Source: JAUREX01 sp964472135 (lineage in GTDB: Bacteria; Pseudomonadota; Alphaproteobacteria; Rhodobacterales; Rhodobacteraceae). From it: a DNA stretch of 38,303 nucleotides. The position numbers and the translations under genes are program-made. Below the pieces are notes generated by a model. It was not told where the DNA came from. It saw only the letters and a program-made list of their open reading frames with translations, and did no database searches. The stretch is from NCBI GenBank assembly GCA_964472135.1, contig CAYYJB010000018.1:1-38303 (forward strand). The letters run 5' to 3'. Shown in pieces: positions 1 to 9,415 of this stretch (position 1 is its first letter; the number at the start of each line of letters is the position of its first letter).

Positions 1-160
1 CGGGGCGACGGTCATCGATTACGCGAGCGAGTTCGCGATCACGCCCGCGGCCGAGGTCGACTTCGACCTCGACAATGCGACGCCCGCCTCGGGCGCCCCG
101 GGTGCTGCGGGCTCGTCCATCGCCCCTATTCGAAGACGATGGACTCCATCTCCGAGATGA
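1..160 (+). CDS. C-terminal end of an unidentified protein (partial)
   Basis: One frame is open from the left edge, with GC-rich third positions typical of this genome as far as about position 124. It then runs antisense into the 3' end of the serine hydrolase gene and stops at a TGA. The visible peptide contains ATVIDYASEFAITP and a Gly/Ala/Pro-rich tail. I do not recognise the family. The reverse strand of this stretch has early stops, so plus-strand coding is the better reading. If real, it is convergent with the long minus-strand operon. The last 35 bp have poor codon bias, so the true end may have been altered. Confidence 0.3.
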   Translation, partial: GATVIDYASEFAITPAAEVDFDLDNATPASGAPGAAGSSIAPIRRRWTPSPR

Positions 161-1253
161 TGTCGCGCATCAGTGCCGGATCGTAACCGGACCGGTTCTC
201 GATCACGGAGAGGAACGCCGCCACCCTCCCTTTCCTCGGATCAACCATCAGGAACTGTCCGCCATAGCCGGCATGTCCGACCCAGCGGCCGTTCGTCATG
301 AGGTGGCGACTGTAGCGCTGCCCCGGGCGGCCCCTGATCCCGAGGGCATCGCGGTGCATCGCGCCGAGGAGATATTCCCGATCGCCGACCACGGCACCAT
401 CAACGCCCAGTCCGCCGCGACCCAACAGGAGCCCGAAGCGCACAAGGTCGCGGGCCGAGAGGCAACCTCCGCCCGAAAGGGCGGGCAGCCCTTCCGGGCT
501 GAGGGTGATGTGGAAAGCCCCCTCATAGCCGGCGGCATCGGCCATGCGCTGCAACGTGTCGTGAAACGGGACCATTCGCGCAAAGACAAGTGTCAGGACA
601 TCCGAATTTGCGGACTTGTAATCTGCGTCCGGCCCGGAATGGCGCGCTCCGGTGCCGGTGATTGCGCGCGCAAAAGCCTCAAGCGTGGTCTCGCTTCGCT
701 CTGGCGGCGCAAGGCGAAGCCCGAGGGCTTCTTCTTCCGAATAGCACGCGGAAAGGGGGTTTTCGTAGTCCTCGGTGAAGTCGTTCTCGACCGCCATGTC
801 GAGGACATCCTCGATCTTCGCCCCGGCGTATCCCGAACCGATCCGGGGCAGATAGTCGGAAACGCGCCTCGAGGGATCGAGACGCCCCTCGCGGATCAAC
901 CACCCTGCGATGAGATGGAGATGCAGCTTCGTCACGGACTGGATTGAATGCGGCCGGTCAAGCGCGAAATCGGGGGCCGCCGCTTGGAAGAGCACATCCG
1001 ACCCTTCGGCGACGACAAGCGCGGAGAAGCCCGGCGTCCCAAGGAGGCCAGAGGTCCGGACACGCGCCGCCGTCACGGCAGAGGGGGCATCGGTCAGGGT
1101 CAGGACGTTGCGGGCGCGGACCATTAGGGCGCGACGCGCGCGCAGGTGAAGGTTGTGAAACCCTTCGCGGCGACGCTCTGGTTGGTTCCAGCCTTGCTTG
1201 TTGTCGGCCCCGACGGCAAGGTCGGGGTTCGGGGTCAGGGGATAATCATTCAT
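126..1253 (-). CDS. serine hydrolase, beta-lactamase class C / 6-aminohexanoate-dimer hydrolase-like
   Basis: The protein has 375 aa. It shows the beta-lactamase-fold signatures: SxxK as S106-V-T-K109, a Tyr motif YKSAN at 212-216 (YxS instead of YxN), and HAGYGG at 327-332 in place of the KTG box. Family members hydrolyse small esters and amides such as 6-aminohexanoate oligomers or short acyl esters, rather than acting as true beta-lactamases. No signal peptide is evident, so a cytoplasmic role is likely. The ATG overlaps the stop of the acyl-CoA synthetase gene as ATGA, so it is the last gene of the translationally coupled operon. In this setting it could release a carboxylate from an acylated or amide-linked onium substrate (for example an acylcarnitine). 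That role is inference; the fold assignment is firm. Confidence 0.8.
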   Translation of the reverse strand: MNDYPLTPNPDLAVGADNKQGWNQPERRREGFHNLHLRARRALMVRARNVLTLTDAPSAVTAARVRTSGLLGTPGFSALVVAEGSDVLFQAAAPDFALDRPHSIQSVTKLHLHLIAGWLIREGRLDPSRRVSDYLPRIGSGYAGAKIEDVLDMAVENDFTEDYENPLSACYSEEEALGLRLAPPERSETTLEAFARAITGTGARHSGPDADYKSANSDVLTLVFARMVPFHDTLQRMADAAGYEGAFHITLSPEGLPALSGGGCLSARDLVRFGLLLGRGGLGVDGAVVGDREYLLGAMHRDALGIRGRPGQRYSRHLMTNGRWVGHAGYGGQFLMVDPRKGRVAAFLSVIENRSGYDPALMRDIISEMESIVFE

Positions 1254-3346
1254 CCGCACTCCGATCTCCAGACAAGGGCGTCGATAACGAGGACGCCCTG
1301 CGGATAGCAGAAGAGAGGGTTGATCTCGATCTCCGCGATGCCGGCGCCGGGGTCGGAGAGGAGTTCGGACAACCGCATTACCGTGGCGACGAACGCGTCG
1401 ATATCCGCTGCGTCGGCATTGCGCCAGCCCCCGAGGAGTTGCCACAATCGCAAGCTCTTGAGTGCGCTGACGATATCGCTCGAGGTCGCGGGAAGGAGGC
1501 AAGTGGTCGTATCCGCGAGAAGTTCGACAAGGGTTCCGCCCGCTCCGATGGTCAGTACTTGCCCGAACTGCTCGTGATGACGCAGGTTGAGCAAGACTTC
1601 CGCAACCGGCCGAGGGGCCAAAGCCTCCAGGAGGAAGCGGTCCGTCAGGGCGTCAGCGTCATGTTCGCCGACCCGTTCGATGATCCGCGCATGCGCGCGG
1701 TCAAGTTCGGCCGCATCCCGGATGCCGAGCACGATCGCCCCTGCCTCTGACTTGTGCGCCAGTCGCGGCCCGATCATCTTGAGGGCGACAGGATATCCGA
1801 TCGCCCCGGCAGCAGCGCGCAGGCCGGCGCCGGAGGAAACCCTTGCGGAAGGTACCCCGACGCCCACTCGCGAGAGCAACTGCTTCGATTCACCCTCATC
1901 GAGCATGGTCAGCGCGCTCGTCTGGCGCGGGGGCCAGAGCGGCGCCGCCCTCGGGCGCGACCGCGCCGCCGACCACCGGGTCGCGGCGGCGATCGCATCG
2001 ATGGTCTCGGTCAGCCCTTGCATCGGCGCGACGCCCCTGGCCCTGAGGTGGTGACGGGTTTCGGTGTCCATGTTCTCCGGCAGGGTCGCACAGATCGCGG
2101 CGGGGACGTTCCGGGCATGTGCCGCCTCGGCAAAGGCGTCTGCGTCGGCACGATAGAAAGGCTTGGATTCGTCGAGGCCCGGCGCGGGGTAATCCTGGAT
2201 CAGAACCGCCGCCCCGACATCCAGCGCCTCGATCGCAGCCGCGAAGACAGGCCCGGTGCGCGCGCTGTTCCCCCAGATCGGCGTCGTGTAGTCGAGCGGA
2301 TTAGACACGGTGGCGATGTCGGGCAGGAGTTGCGAAAGCTTCTCCTGCGCATGCGGTTGAAACTGGGGAAAGGCCAGTCCGACGCGTTCGGCCTGATCGG
2401 CGAGCATCGCCGCGCCGCCGCCAGAGCATGTGAAACCCGCAAGGCGATTGCCTGCGGGAATGCCCGCCACGCAGATGAATTTCAGCGTCTCGAGCAATGC
2501 TGCTGGGCTGTGGACGCGCTGGATGCCGGTTCGATCGAACAGCGCCTGATAGAGCGCATCCGCACTCGAGAGGGAACCTGTATGGCTGACCGTAAGGGCT
2601 GAACCGATCGCCGATGCGCCCGTCTTCAGGGCGATGATGGGTATGCCGCGAAGGCGGGCCTCTTCGGCGACGGCCGCAAAACGGGCGACATCGCGCAGCC
2701 CCTCTATGTGCAAGCCTATGGCCTTCACATCGGGGTCGTCGATCAGGAAAGAGATGTAGTCTTCCAGCCGCAACACCGACTGATTGCCGCACGATATCAT
2801 GTGCGTCATTGGAAGGGATCGCTGCGCCATGGTAATGTCGGAACTGAGCATCCCGCTCTGGGTGATGATCGCGGCCCCCGGACCCGCGGGGCTCGGCCCG
2901 TGCGCAAACGGCCAGAGTGCGGATCTGCTCTTGTAGTTTATCAGGCCATAGCAGTTCGGGCCGATGAGCGCGAGATCCTGCGCGGCCTCGACCAACGCGC
3001 TACCGAGCGCTCGCCCCTCTGCGGTTCCCGTTTCGTCAAAGCCGGCCGTGTAGCATACCACGCCGCCCGCCCCGGAGGCTGCGAGTTGCGCGACCGTCTC
3101 TACCGCCGCGCGCGCCGGAACTGCCAGAAACACGGCGTCCGGCGGTTCGGGCAAATCCGAGAGGCGGGCGTAGCACCGGTGCCCGCCCATCGCATCGCGG
3201 CGAGGATTGACGGGCCAGATCTTGCCGGCAAAGCCGATCCTGTGTGCCTCACCGATCGCGATCTCGGCGTCGTTGCCGCCGATAAAGGCGACATGCCGAG
3301 GCGCCATCAGCCGCGCAAGATTGCGATGCAGTCGCGGATTCATCAT
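1250..3346 (-). CDS. acyl-CoA synthetase (NDP-forming), alpha-beta fusion
   Basis: The product is 698 aa from the first ATG of an ATGATG start, the usual length for fused ADP-forming acetyl/acyl-CoA synthetases. An N-terminal CoA-binding Rossmann domain begins at HVAFIGG (about residues 18-24), followed by succinyl-CoA-ligase-like domains. The HTGSL motif at 255-259 carries the His expected to be phosphorylated. A C-terminal ATP-grasp domain (about 470-698) includes ALKMIGPRLAHKSEAGAI. The enzyme interconverts acid + CoA + ATP with acyl-CoA + ADP + Pi. The start overlaps the acyl-CoA dehydrogenase stop (ATGA), and the stop overlaps the next ATG. Next to a dehydrogenase and an importer, it probably activates the imported carboxylate (for example gamma-butyrobetaine) to its CoA thioester. 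Substrate is inferred; the family is clear. Confidence 0.88.
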   Translation of the reverse strand: MMNPRLHRNLARLMAPRHVAFIGGNDAEIAIGEAHRIGFAGKIWPVNPRRDAMGGHRCYARLSDLPEPPDAVFLAVPARAAVETVAQLAASGAGGVVCYTAGFDETGTAEGRALGSALVEAAQDLALIGPNCYGLINYKSRSALWPFAHGPSPAGPGAAIITQSGMLSSDITMAQRSLPMTHMISCGNQSVLRLEDYISFLIDDPDVKAIGLHIEGLRDVARFAAVAEEARLRGIPIIALKTGASAIGSALTVSHTGSLSSADALYQALFDRTGIQRVHSPAALLETLKFICVAGIPAGNRLAGFTCSGGGAAMLADQAERVGLAFPQFQPHAQEKLSQLLPDIATVSNPLDYTTPIWGNSARTGPVFAAAIEALDVGAAVLIQDYPAPGLDESKPFYRADADAFAEAAHARNVPAAICATLPENMDTETRHHLRARGVAPMQGLTETIDAIAAATRWSAARSRPRAAPLWPPRQTSALTMLDEGESKQLLSRVGVGVPSARVSSGAGLRAAAGAIGYPVALKMIGPRLAHKSEAGAIVLGIRDAAELDRAHARIIERVGEHDADALTDRFLLEALAPRPVAEVLLNLRHHEQFGQVLTIGAGGTLVELLADTTTCLLPATSSDIVSALKSLRLWQLLGGWRNADAADIDAFVATVMRLSELLSDPGAGIAEIEINPLFCYPQGVLVIDALVWRSECG

Positions 3347-4503
3347 GCACCAAGCGGCCGCAGGATCGCGCGCGTGATGATGTGGCGCTGGATCTCCGAG
3401 GTGCCGTCCCAGATCCGCTCGAGCCGGCTGTCGCGCCAGAGCCGCTGGATCGGCAATTCCTCCATCAGCCCCATCCCGCCATAGATCTGCACCGTGTCGT
3501 CGGCGACCCGGTTCAGCATCTCCGAGCAATAGACCTTGACCATCGCGGCATCCGCATCGGTCATCCGCCCGGCCTCGGCGCGTGCGACCGCATCCGAGAC
3601 GAGCAGATCCGCCGTGCGCAGGCCGATGGCCATGTCGGCAAGCTTGAACCCCGTCGCCTGGAACTGGCCGATGGGCTGTCCGAACTGGCGCCGCGTCGCC
3701 GCCCATTCGGTCGCGAGCCCGATGATCCGCTCGGCCTTGCCGCAGCAGCAGGCACCAACCCAGATGCGGCCCATGCCGAGCCATTTGCCGGCCAGCTCCA
3801 GCCCCATCCCCTCCTCTCCGAGGATCTGCGCCGGTCCGAGGCGGACGTCCGAGAAATGCAACTGGAAGGTCTTGTAGCCGCGATAGCTGACCGAGCGGTT
3901 GCCCTCGCGGATCTCGAAGCCCGGCGTCCCGACATCGACAAGAAAGGCGGTGATGCGCTTGCGCGGGCCCCGCTTCGTCTCATCCGTGCCGGTCGCGGCG
4001 AAGACGATGGCGAAATCGGGCATGCAGGGGCCCGAGATGAAATGCTTGGAGCCGTTCAGGATCCAGTCCGCCCCGTCGCGCCGCGCGTTCGACTTCATCC
4101 CCATCACGTCCGATCCCGCCTCGGGTTCGGTCAGCGCGAAGAGCTCGCGCTTTTCGGCCCGCACGCAGGGCAGCAGGTAGCGCTGCACCTGATCGCCCTC
4201 GCAGGCAAGCAAGATCTCGGTCGGCCGGCCGATCCAGGAGTGGAGCGCGTGCGAGGTCTTGCCGTATTCGCGCTCGATCAGCATCATCGCCCGCTTGCCG
4301 AGCCCCCCACCCCCCACCGCCTCGGGCAGGTTGGCCGAATAGAGGCCCGCCTCGATCGCCCGCCGCTCGATCTGACGGCCGAGATCGTCGGGGACATGGC
4401 CGAGACGGTCCACCATTTCCTCGTGCGGATAGATCTCGGCCGCCATGAAGGCGCGTACGGTGGACAGCAGCAATTCATGTTCATGATCAACGGCGACGTT
4501 CAC
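3343..4503 (-). CDS. acyl-CoA dehydrogenase (CaiA-like role proposed)
   Basis: A 386-aa FAD-dependent acyl-CoA dehydrogenase. Visible signatures are LTEPEAGSD in the middle domain, the ATRRQFGQPIGQFQ helix, and YGGMGLMEELPIQRLWRDSR in the C-terminal domain. The start is GTG, chosen because GGAG lies just upstream and because the preceding permease stops 14 bp earlier. An ATG in another frame nearby is not used. Where medium-chain enzymes have the catalytic Glu (YEGT), this protein has Asp366 in IWDGTSEIQ. Its expected reaction is alpha,beta-desaturation of an acyl-CoA, passing electrons to ETF. Beside the CoA ligase and upstream of a CaiD-like hydratase in the pathway, gamma-butyrobetainyl-CoA to crotonobetainyl-CoA is plausible, but this is inference. 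Confidence 0.87.
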   Translation of the reverse strand: MNVAVDHEHELLLSTVRAFMAAEIYPHEEMVDRLGHVPDDLGRQIERRAIEAGLYSANLPEAVGGGGLGKRAMMLIEREYGKTSHALHSWIGRPTEILLACEGDQVQRYLLPCVRAEKRELFALTEPEAGSDVMGMKSNARRDGADWILNGSKHFISGPCMPDFAIVFAATGTDETKRGPRKRITAFLVDVGTPGFEIREGNRSVSYRGYKTFQLHFSDVRLGPAQILGEEGMGLELAGKWLGMGRIWVGACCCGKAERIIGLATEWAATRRQFGQPIGQFQATGFKLADMAIGLRTADLLVSDAVARAEAGRMTDADAAMVKVYCSEMLNRVADDTVQIYGGMGLMEELPIQRLWRDSRLERIWDGTSEIQRHIITRAILRPLGA

Positions 4504-4517
4504 GGGGGTTCTCCGGT

Positions 4518-5315
4518 TCAGGCGGTTGCCTTGCGGCCCGCGCGCGTGATCAGCGCCCGGAGCCCGAAGGCCAGGAGCGTCATCACGATCAGCACGACCG
4601 CCGCGGCGGCAACGGTTGGATCGGTATTCTCGCGGATGCCGTTCCAGATGCGGCGCGGCAGGGTGTAGACATCGAACTTGGTCAGGAAGAGCGTCACCAC
4701 GATCTCGTCCCACGAGGCGATGAAGGCAAAGACCGCCCCTGCCACCACCCCGGGCCGGATCGCGGGCAGGATGACCCGGCGCATCGTCGTCAGCCCCGAT
4801 GCCCCGAGGTTGCGCGACGCCTGCTCGAGCCGGACGTCGAAGCCTGCAAGCGATGCCGAGACGGTGATGAGCACCAGCGGCGCGGCGAGCACGGTGTGCG
4901 CGAGGATGACGCCCGCATAGGTGTCGATGAGCCCGAGCGGCACCATGAGGCGGTAGAACGCCATCGCCGCGATGATCGGCGGCACCACGAGCGGCAGCAG
5001 CAGAACCGAGCGCAGCACCTCGCCCGCCCGCGACGACAGCCGCCAGAGCCCGATCGCGCAGAGCGTGCCGAGCAGTGTCGCGAGCGCAGCGGTGGCGACC
5101 CCGATGATCGCGCTCTGGGCAAAGCTCGTCATCCATTCGGGGCTCGAGAACAACTTCTCGAAGTGCCGCAGCGAATACTCCCCCTTCGGCATCGACAGGA
5201 AGCGCTTGGGCGTCAGCGACACCGGCAGCGCGATCAGCACCGGCGCCACGAGGAAGAACAGCAGCACCCATGCCGCCTTGTGGTTCAGCCACTGCGCGAG
5301 GCTCGGCCGTCTCAT
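4518..5315 (-). CDS. ABC transporter permease, PotC type
   Basis: A 265-aa inner-membrane permease with about six hydrophobic segments. The cytoplasmic EAA loop that docks on the ATPase is recognisable around ASRNLGASGLTTMRRVILPAIRPG. The pattern matches the second permease of spermidine/putrescine-type importers (PotABCD family). ATG overlaps the stop of the first permease (ATGA), so the pair is translationally coupled and presumably forms the heterodimeric channel. The substrate cannot be read from the permease. The operon context points to a betaine-like or carnitine-like compound rather than polyamine. Confidence 0.9.
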   Translation of the reverse strand: MRRPSLAQWLNHKAAWVLLFFLVAPVLIALPVSLTPKRFLSMPKGEYSLRHFEKLFSSPEWMTSFAQSAIIGVATAALATLLGTLCAIGLWRLSSRAGEVLRSVLLLPLVVPPIIAAMAFYRLMVPLGLIDTYAGVILAHTVLAAPLVLITVSASLAGFDVRLEQASRNLGASGLTTMRRVILPAIRPGVVAGAVFAFIASWDEIVVTLFLTKFDVYTLPRRIWNGIRENTDPTVAAAAVVLIVMTLLAFGLRALITRAGRKATA

Positions 5316-6163
5316 GCCCGGGCCCCCCCGAACACGGCCGAGAGCTTCATCATCCGAGACATCACGAAGAGCATCGCGAGCACCCCGGCAAGCATGATCA
5401 CCGCGAGCATCGCCGCCGTCCCCCAGCGCAGCGTGATCAGCACCTGCACCGAGATGTATTCGGCCACCATCAGCACCTTGCCGCCACCGAGGATCGCGGG
5501 CGTGACATAGAAGCCGAGGCTCAGGATGAAGACGAGAAGCCCGGCCGCGACAAGCCCCGGCCGCGTGAGCGGCAGGTAGATGCGCCAGAACGTCTGCGCC
5601 CCCGATGCCCCGAGCCCCTGCGAGGCCGCGAGCACCCGCCCGTCGATGTTCTGCATCGAGGCGAGGATCGGCAGCACGGCGTAGGGCACCATGTAATGGA
5701 CCATGCCGATGAGGACGCCGAGTTCGTTGCGCATGAATTCGATCGGCTGGTCGACCAGCCCCGCCGACTGGAGCGTGCCGTTCACGAGCCCGTTGCGACC
5801 GAGCAGCATCAGCCATGCGAAGGTGCGGACCAGAACCGAGATCCAGAACGACACGAGCAGCAGCCCGAGCATCGCCGACCGCTCGCCCCCCGCGGCGCGC
5901 ACCATCGCATAGGCGATCGAGTAGCCGAGCATGACGCTGCAGATCGTCGTGATCGCGCAGACGCGCACTGTCGTCCAAAGGATCCCGCCGAGCGTGTCCG
6001 AGGCGAAGAGGTCGACGTAGTTGCCGAGCCCCGGCTCGGGGTCGGTGAAGCTCAGCCAGATGATGTTGAGGATCGGCCCCAGAAAGAGCAACCCCACGAG
6101 CGCCGCGAAAGGCAGCGCATAGAGCCAGCCGGTCTGGATCTGGGGCAGGCGCGCGGTGTGCAC
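5312..6163 (-). CDS. ABC transporter permease, PotB type
   Basis: A 283-aa polytopic membrane protein starting MHTARLPQIQTG, with hydrophobic segments from about residue 13 onward. The EAA loop appears as ASQGLGASGAQTFWRIYLPLTRPG. It is the first permease of the importer, between the solute-binding protein and the PotC-type permease. The start lies 64 bp downstream of the binding-protein stop, and that gap holds a strong hairpin. It should act as a heterodimer with the downstream permease. The family call is firm, the substrate unknown. Confidence 0.9.
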   Translation of the reverse strand: MHTARLPQIQTGWLYALPFAALVGLLFLGPILNIIWLSFTDPEPGLGNYVDLFASDTLGGILWTTVRVCAITTICSVMLGYSIAYAMVRAAGGERSAMLGLLLVSFWISVLVRTFAWLMLLGRNGLVNGTLQSAGLVDQPIEFMRNELGVLIGMVHYMVPYAVLPILASMQNIDGRVLAASQGLGASGAQTFWRIYLPLTRPGLVAAGLLVFILSLGFYVTPAILGGGKVLMVAEYISVQVLITLRWGTAAMLAVIMLAGVLAMLFVMSRMMKLSAVFGGARA

Positions 6164-6190
6164 GGGGCGTCCTCGGGGTTGCGGCAGGTA

Positions 6191-6216
6191 CCGGGGCGGC
6201 CCTTCGGCCGCCCCGG
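6191..6216 (-). promoter_or_regulatory. intercistronic hairpin between binding-protein and permease genes
   Basis: There is a perfect 11-bp inverted repeat, CCGGGGCGGCC / GGCCGCCCCGG, with a 4-nt loop. It lies inside the 64-bp gap between the solute-binding protein stop and the first permease start. No T-run follows in the minus direction, so it is not a classical intrinsic terminator. Such hairpins commonly protect the 3' end of the binding-protein message or partly attenuate transcription, so that more binding protein than permease is made. That role is inferred. Confidence 0.65.
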
Positions 6217-6227
6217 GAGGTGTATTT

Positions 6228-7334
6228 TCAGCTGATCGCCTCGAGGAAGGCGTTCACGGCTGCATCGGTGTTCTCGCCCCACCAGACCGGGTCGTTGAAG
6301 GCGACGCGGTCGATGTTGGCGGCCGAGGTGATCGCATAGGATGCGTCCTCGCCAGCGAGCATCGCGAATGCCTCCGGGTTGGCCGGGGTCATCCCGAGGC
6401 ACTGGAAGATCTCGAGCTGCGCCTGGACGGTCTGGGCGGTGGCGATGAACTTCATCACATCCGCACCCGCCGGGTTGCCGCGCGGCACGATGTAGGCCCC
6501 GGGCATCGCCAGCGCCTCGTTCATCACGAGCTTGTAGCGCCCCTCGGTGTCGATCTCAATGTTCCGGCCGCGGTTCTGCCAGATCATGCCCATCGAGACC
6601 TCGCCGTTCACGACCATCGCATGCGCCTCGGAGCCCGAGCCCCAGTAGATCGAATGGTCCTTGATCGCCTTGATCTTCGCGAGCGCGCGGTCGAGATCGA
6701 GCGGATAGAGCGCGTCCTTCGCCACCCCGTCGGCCATCAGCGCCGCTTCGAGCGAACCGTTCGCCCATTTGTAGAGCGAGCGCTTGCCGGGGAACTTCTC
6801 GACGTCGAAGAAGTCCTTCCAGCCGGTGGGCGGGTTGTCGCCATAGGCTTGGGTGTCATAGACGAAGGCATAGCCATAGAGGATGACCGAGATGCCGTGC
6901 TCGAGCGCATAGCCGTTCACGGTGCGATCCTTGCTCACGACCGAGTAGTCGATCGGCTCGAGATGCCCGGTCTTGCCGAGCGCCACCGCGTCGAAGAGAT
7001 CGCCGTCGCAGACATCCGCCGTCACCTTGCCGCTGTCGACCATCTCCTTGATCTTGCCCTGCAGCGGGCCCGAGGTGTCGAATGCAACCGGGATGCCGGT
7101 CTCGGCGGTGAAGGGCTTGCCGATGGCGCTGCCGTGGCACTCTTCCGAGCTGCCGCCCCAGTTCCAAAGGACGATCTGGTCGGCCGCCGCCTTCGCGTCG
7201 CCGGCCGAGACGGCGGCGGTGGCAAAGCCCGCCATGCCGCAGAGCGCGAGGAAGGTGCGCCGGTCCATGCGCCCGGCCTGATATGCGCGCGCCCCCTCGA
7301 TCAGCGTCTCGCGCATGAACTGTCTGTCGTGCAT
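6228..7334 (-). CDS. extracellular solute-binding protein with Tat signal, PotD-like
   Basis: A 368-aa periplasmic binding protein. The N-terminus has a twin-arginine motif in MDRRTFLALCGMAGF (from residue 23), then a hydrophobic stretch and an AKA cleavage region. The mature part starts near ADQIVLWNWGG, as in the PotD/spermidine-putrescine binding family. The start has an excellent AAGGAG 7 nt before ATG; Met23 is a possible alternative start nearer the Tat motif. It shares FPGKR..YKWA and ALYPLDLDRA blocks with the second binding protein in this window, so the two are paralogues. It delivers an imported solute, probably an onium compound, to the adjacent permeases. Confidence 0.88.
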   Translation of the reverse strand: MHDRQFMRETLIEGARAYQAGRMDRRTFLALCGMAGFATAAVSAGDAKAAADQIVLWNWGGSSEECHGSAIGKPFTAETGIPVAFDTSGPLQGKIKEMVDSGKVTADVCDGDLFDAVALGKTGHLEPIDYSVVSKDRTVNGYALEHGISVILYGYAFVYDTQAYGDNPPTGWKDFFDVEKFPGKRSLYKWANGSLEAALMADGVAKDALYPLDLDRALAKIKAIKDHSIYWGSGSEAHAMVVNGEVSMGMIWQNRGRNIEIDTEGRYKLVMNEALAMPGAYIVPRGNPAGADVMKFIATAQTVQAQLEIFQCLGMTPANPEAFAMLAGEDASYAITSAANIDRVAFNDPVWWGENTDAAVNAFLEAIS

Positions 7335-7414
7335 CTTGGTTCTCCTTGTTGGGTTGGGCGGAAATGGTGCCCGGGGGTTTCCTGCGCGGCTTGGCTGTGC
7401 CGCGTTCTTCTCGC

Positions 7415-8427
<1,013 letters not shown>

Positions 8428-8431
<4 letters not shown>

Positions 8432-9324
8432 GCCGGCTTGTCCGCCCCCCGGAGCTTCAGCTTGTTGCGGGCCTCCTGCGGCGTCAGGACACGCGCGCCC
8501 ATCCGTTCGATGATGCCCGTGACACGCTCGACAAGCTGGGCGTTCGTCGCGAGCACGCCCCGCTCTAGCCAGAGATTGTCCTCGAGCCCGACCCGGACGT
8601 TGCCGCCGAGCGCCACCGCCGCCGCCGCCATCGGCATCTGCATCCGCGAGATGCCGAAGCTTGCCCAGCTTGCGCCGGGGGGCAGATGTTCCTTCATGGC
8701 CTTCATCGTCTCGACCGTCTGATCCGCCCCCCATGGTATGCCAAGGCAGAGCTGGAACATCGGCGGATCCGCGATCAGACCCTCCTCGACCATCGCGCGG
8801 GCAAAGCGGATATGGCCCAGATCGAACACCTCGAGTTCGGGCTTGACGCCCCACTCCTTCGTCAGCGCCGCCATCCGGCGCAGGATCGGCGGGGTGGAGA
8901 TGTAGATCGTGTGGTCGTTGCCGAAATTCAGCGTCCCGCAGTCGAGCGAGCAGATCTCGGGCAGACAGTCGCGCACATGCGCCAGCCGTTCGTCGGGCCC
9001 GATCATGTCGGTTCCCGGCCCCGGCATCGACCAGTCGTCCGGGTGCGGCGCCCAGTCGCCCCCCATCCCGGCGGTCAGGTTCAGCACGACATCCGTGCCG
9101 GCCGAGCGGATGCGATCGACCGTCTCGCGGAAAAGCGCGGGGTCGCGCGAGCCCTTGCCGGTCGCAGGGTCACGGACATGGATGTGCACGCATGACGCTC
9201 CCGCCTTGGCCGCATCGATCGCCGAGGCCGCGATCTGGGCAGGTGTCACGGGCACATGCGGGCTCTTGCCGGCCGTGTCGCCCGCCCCTGTCACCGCGCA
9301 GGTGACGACTACCTCGAAATTCAT
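8428..9324 (-). CDS. beta-keto acid cleavage enzyme (BKACE, DUF849), probable 3-dehydrocarnitine cleavage
   Basis: A 298-aa TIM-barrel protein of the BKACE family. The zinc-binding HIHVRDPATGKGSRDP block (His47, His49) and NLTAGMGG are clear. Family members condense a beta-keto acid with acetyl-CoA and split it to acetoacetate plus a new CoA thioester. For 3-dehydrocarnitine the products are acetoacetate and betainyl-CoA. Start chosen at MNFEVV because a GAGGGGGG ribosome site precedes it; an upstream in-frame ATG lacks this. It heads the importer operon, divergent from a CdhR-like regulator, with L-carnitine dehydrogenase beyond the regulator. That is the same gene set as the carnitine catabolism loci of pseudomonads. 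Dehydrocarnitine specificity is inferred. Confidence 0.85.
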
Positions 9325-9386
9325 CCCGAACCCCCCTCGCATGCCCCGGCCATTGGGCGATCATCTGCTCTCGCCTTGGGTTTCAT

Positions 9387-9402
9387 TTTTGAATTTCGAC
9401 AG
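9387..9402 (+). promoter_or_regulatory. candidate operator half-site upstream of BKACE operon
   Basis: The 16-mer TTTTGAATTTCGACAG shares 11 of 12 positions of GAATTTCGNCAG with a site before ridA (14975-14990). It shares TTTCGNCAG with the tandem sites before the LLM gene. It lies about 63-78 bp upstream of the BKACE ATG and just before the regulator start. A partner copy 20 bp away is not evident. Confidence 0.45.
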
Positions 9403-9415
9403 ATATGTTGATGTG

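Noticed and set aside
3347..3784. Extension of the acyl-CoA synthetase gene upstream into the dehydrogenase gene
   Set aside because: The extra 146 residues are Arg/Gly/Ala-rich and overlap the dehydrogenase coding region. The ATGATG overlapping the dehydrogenase stop gives the family's normal length.
6191..6216. Intrinsic terminator between binding-protein and permease genes
   Set aside because: The stem is strong, but no T-run follows in the direction of transcription and downstream genes of the same importer need read-through. The same argument applies to 21726-21755.
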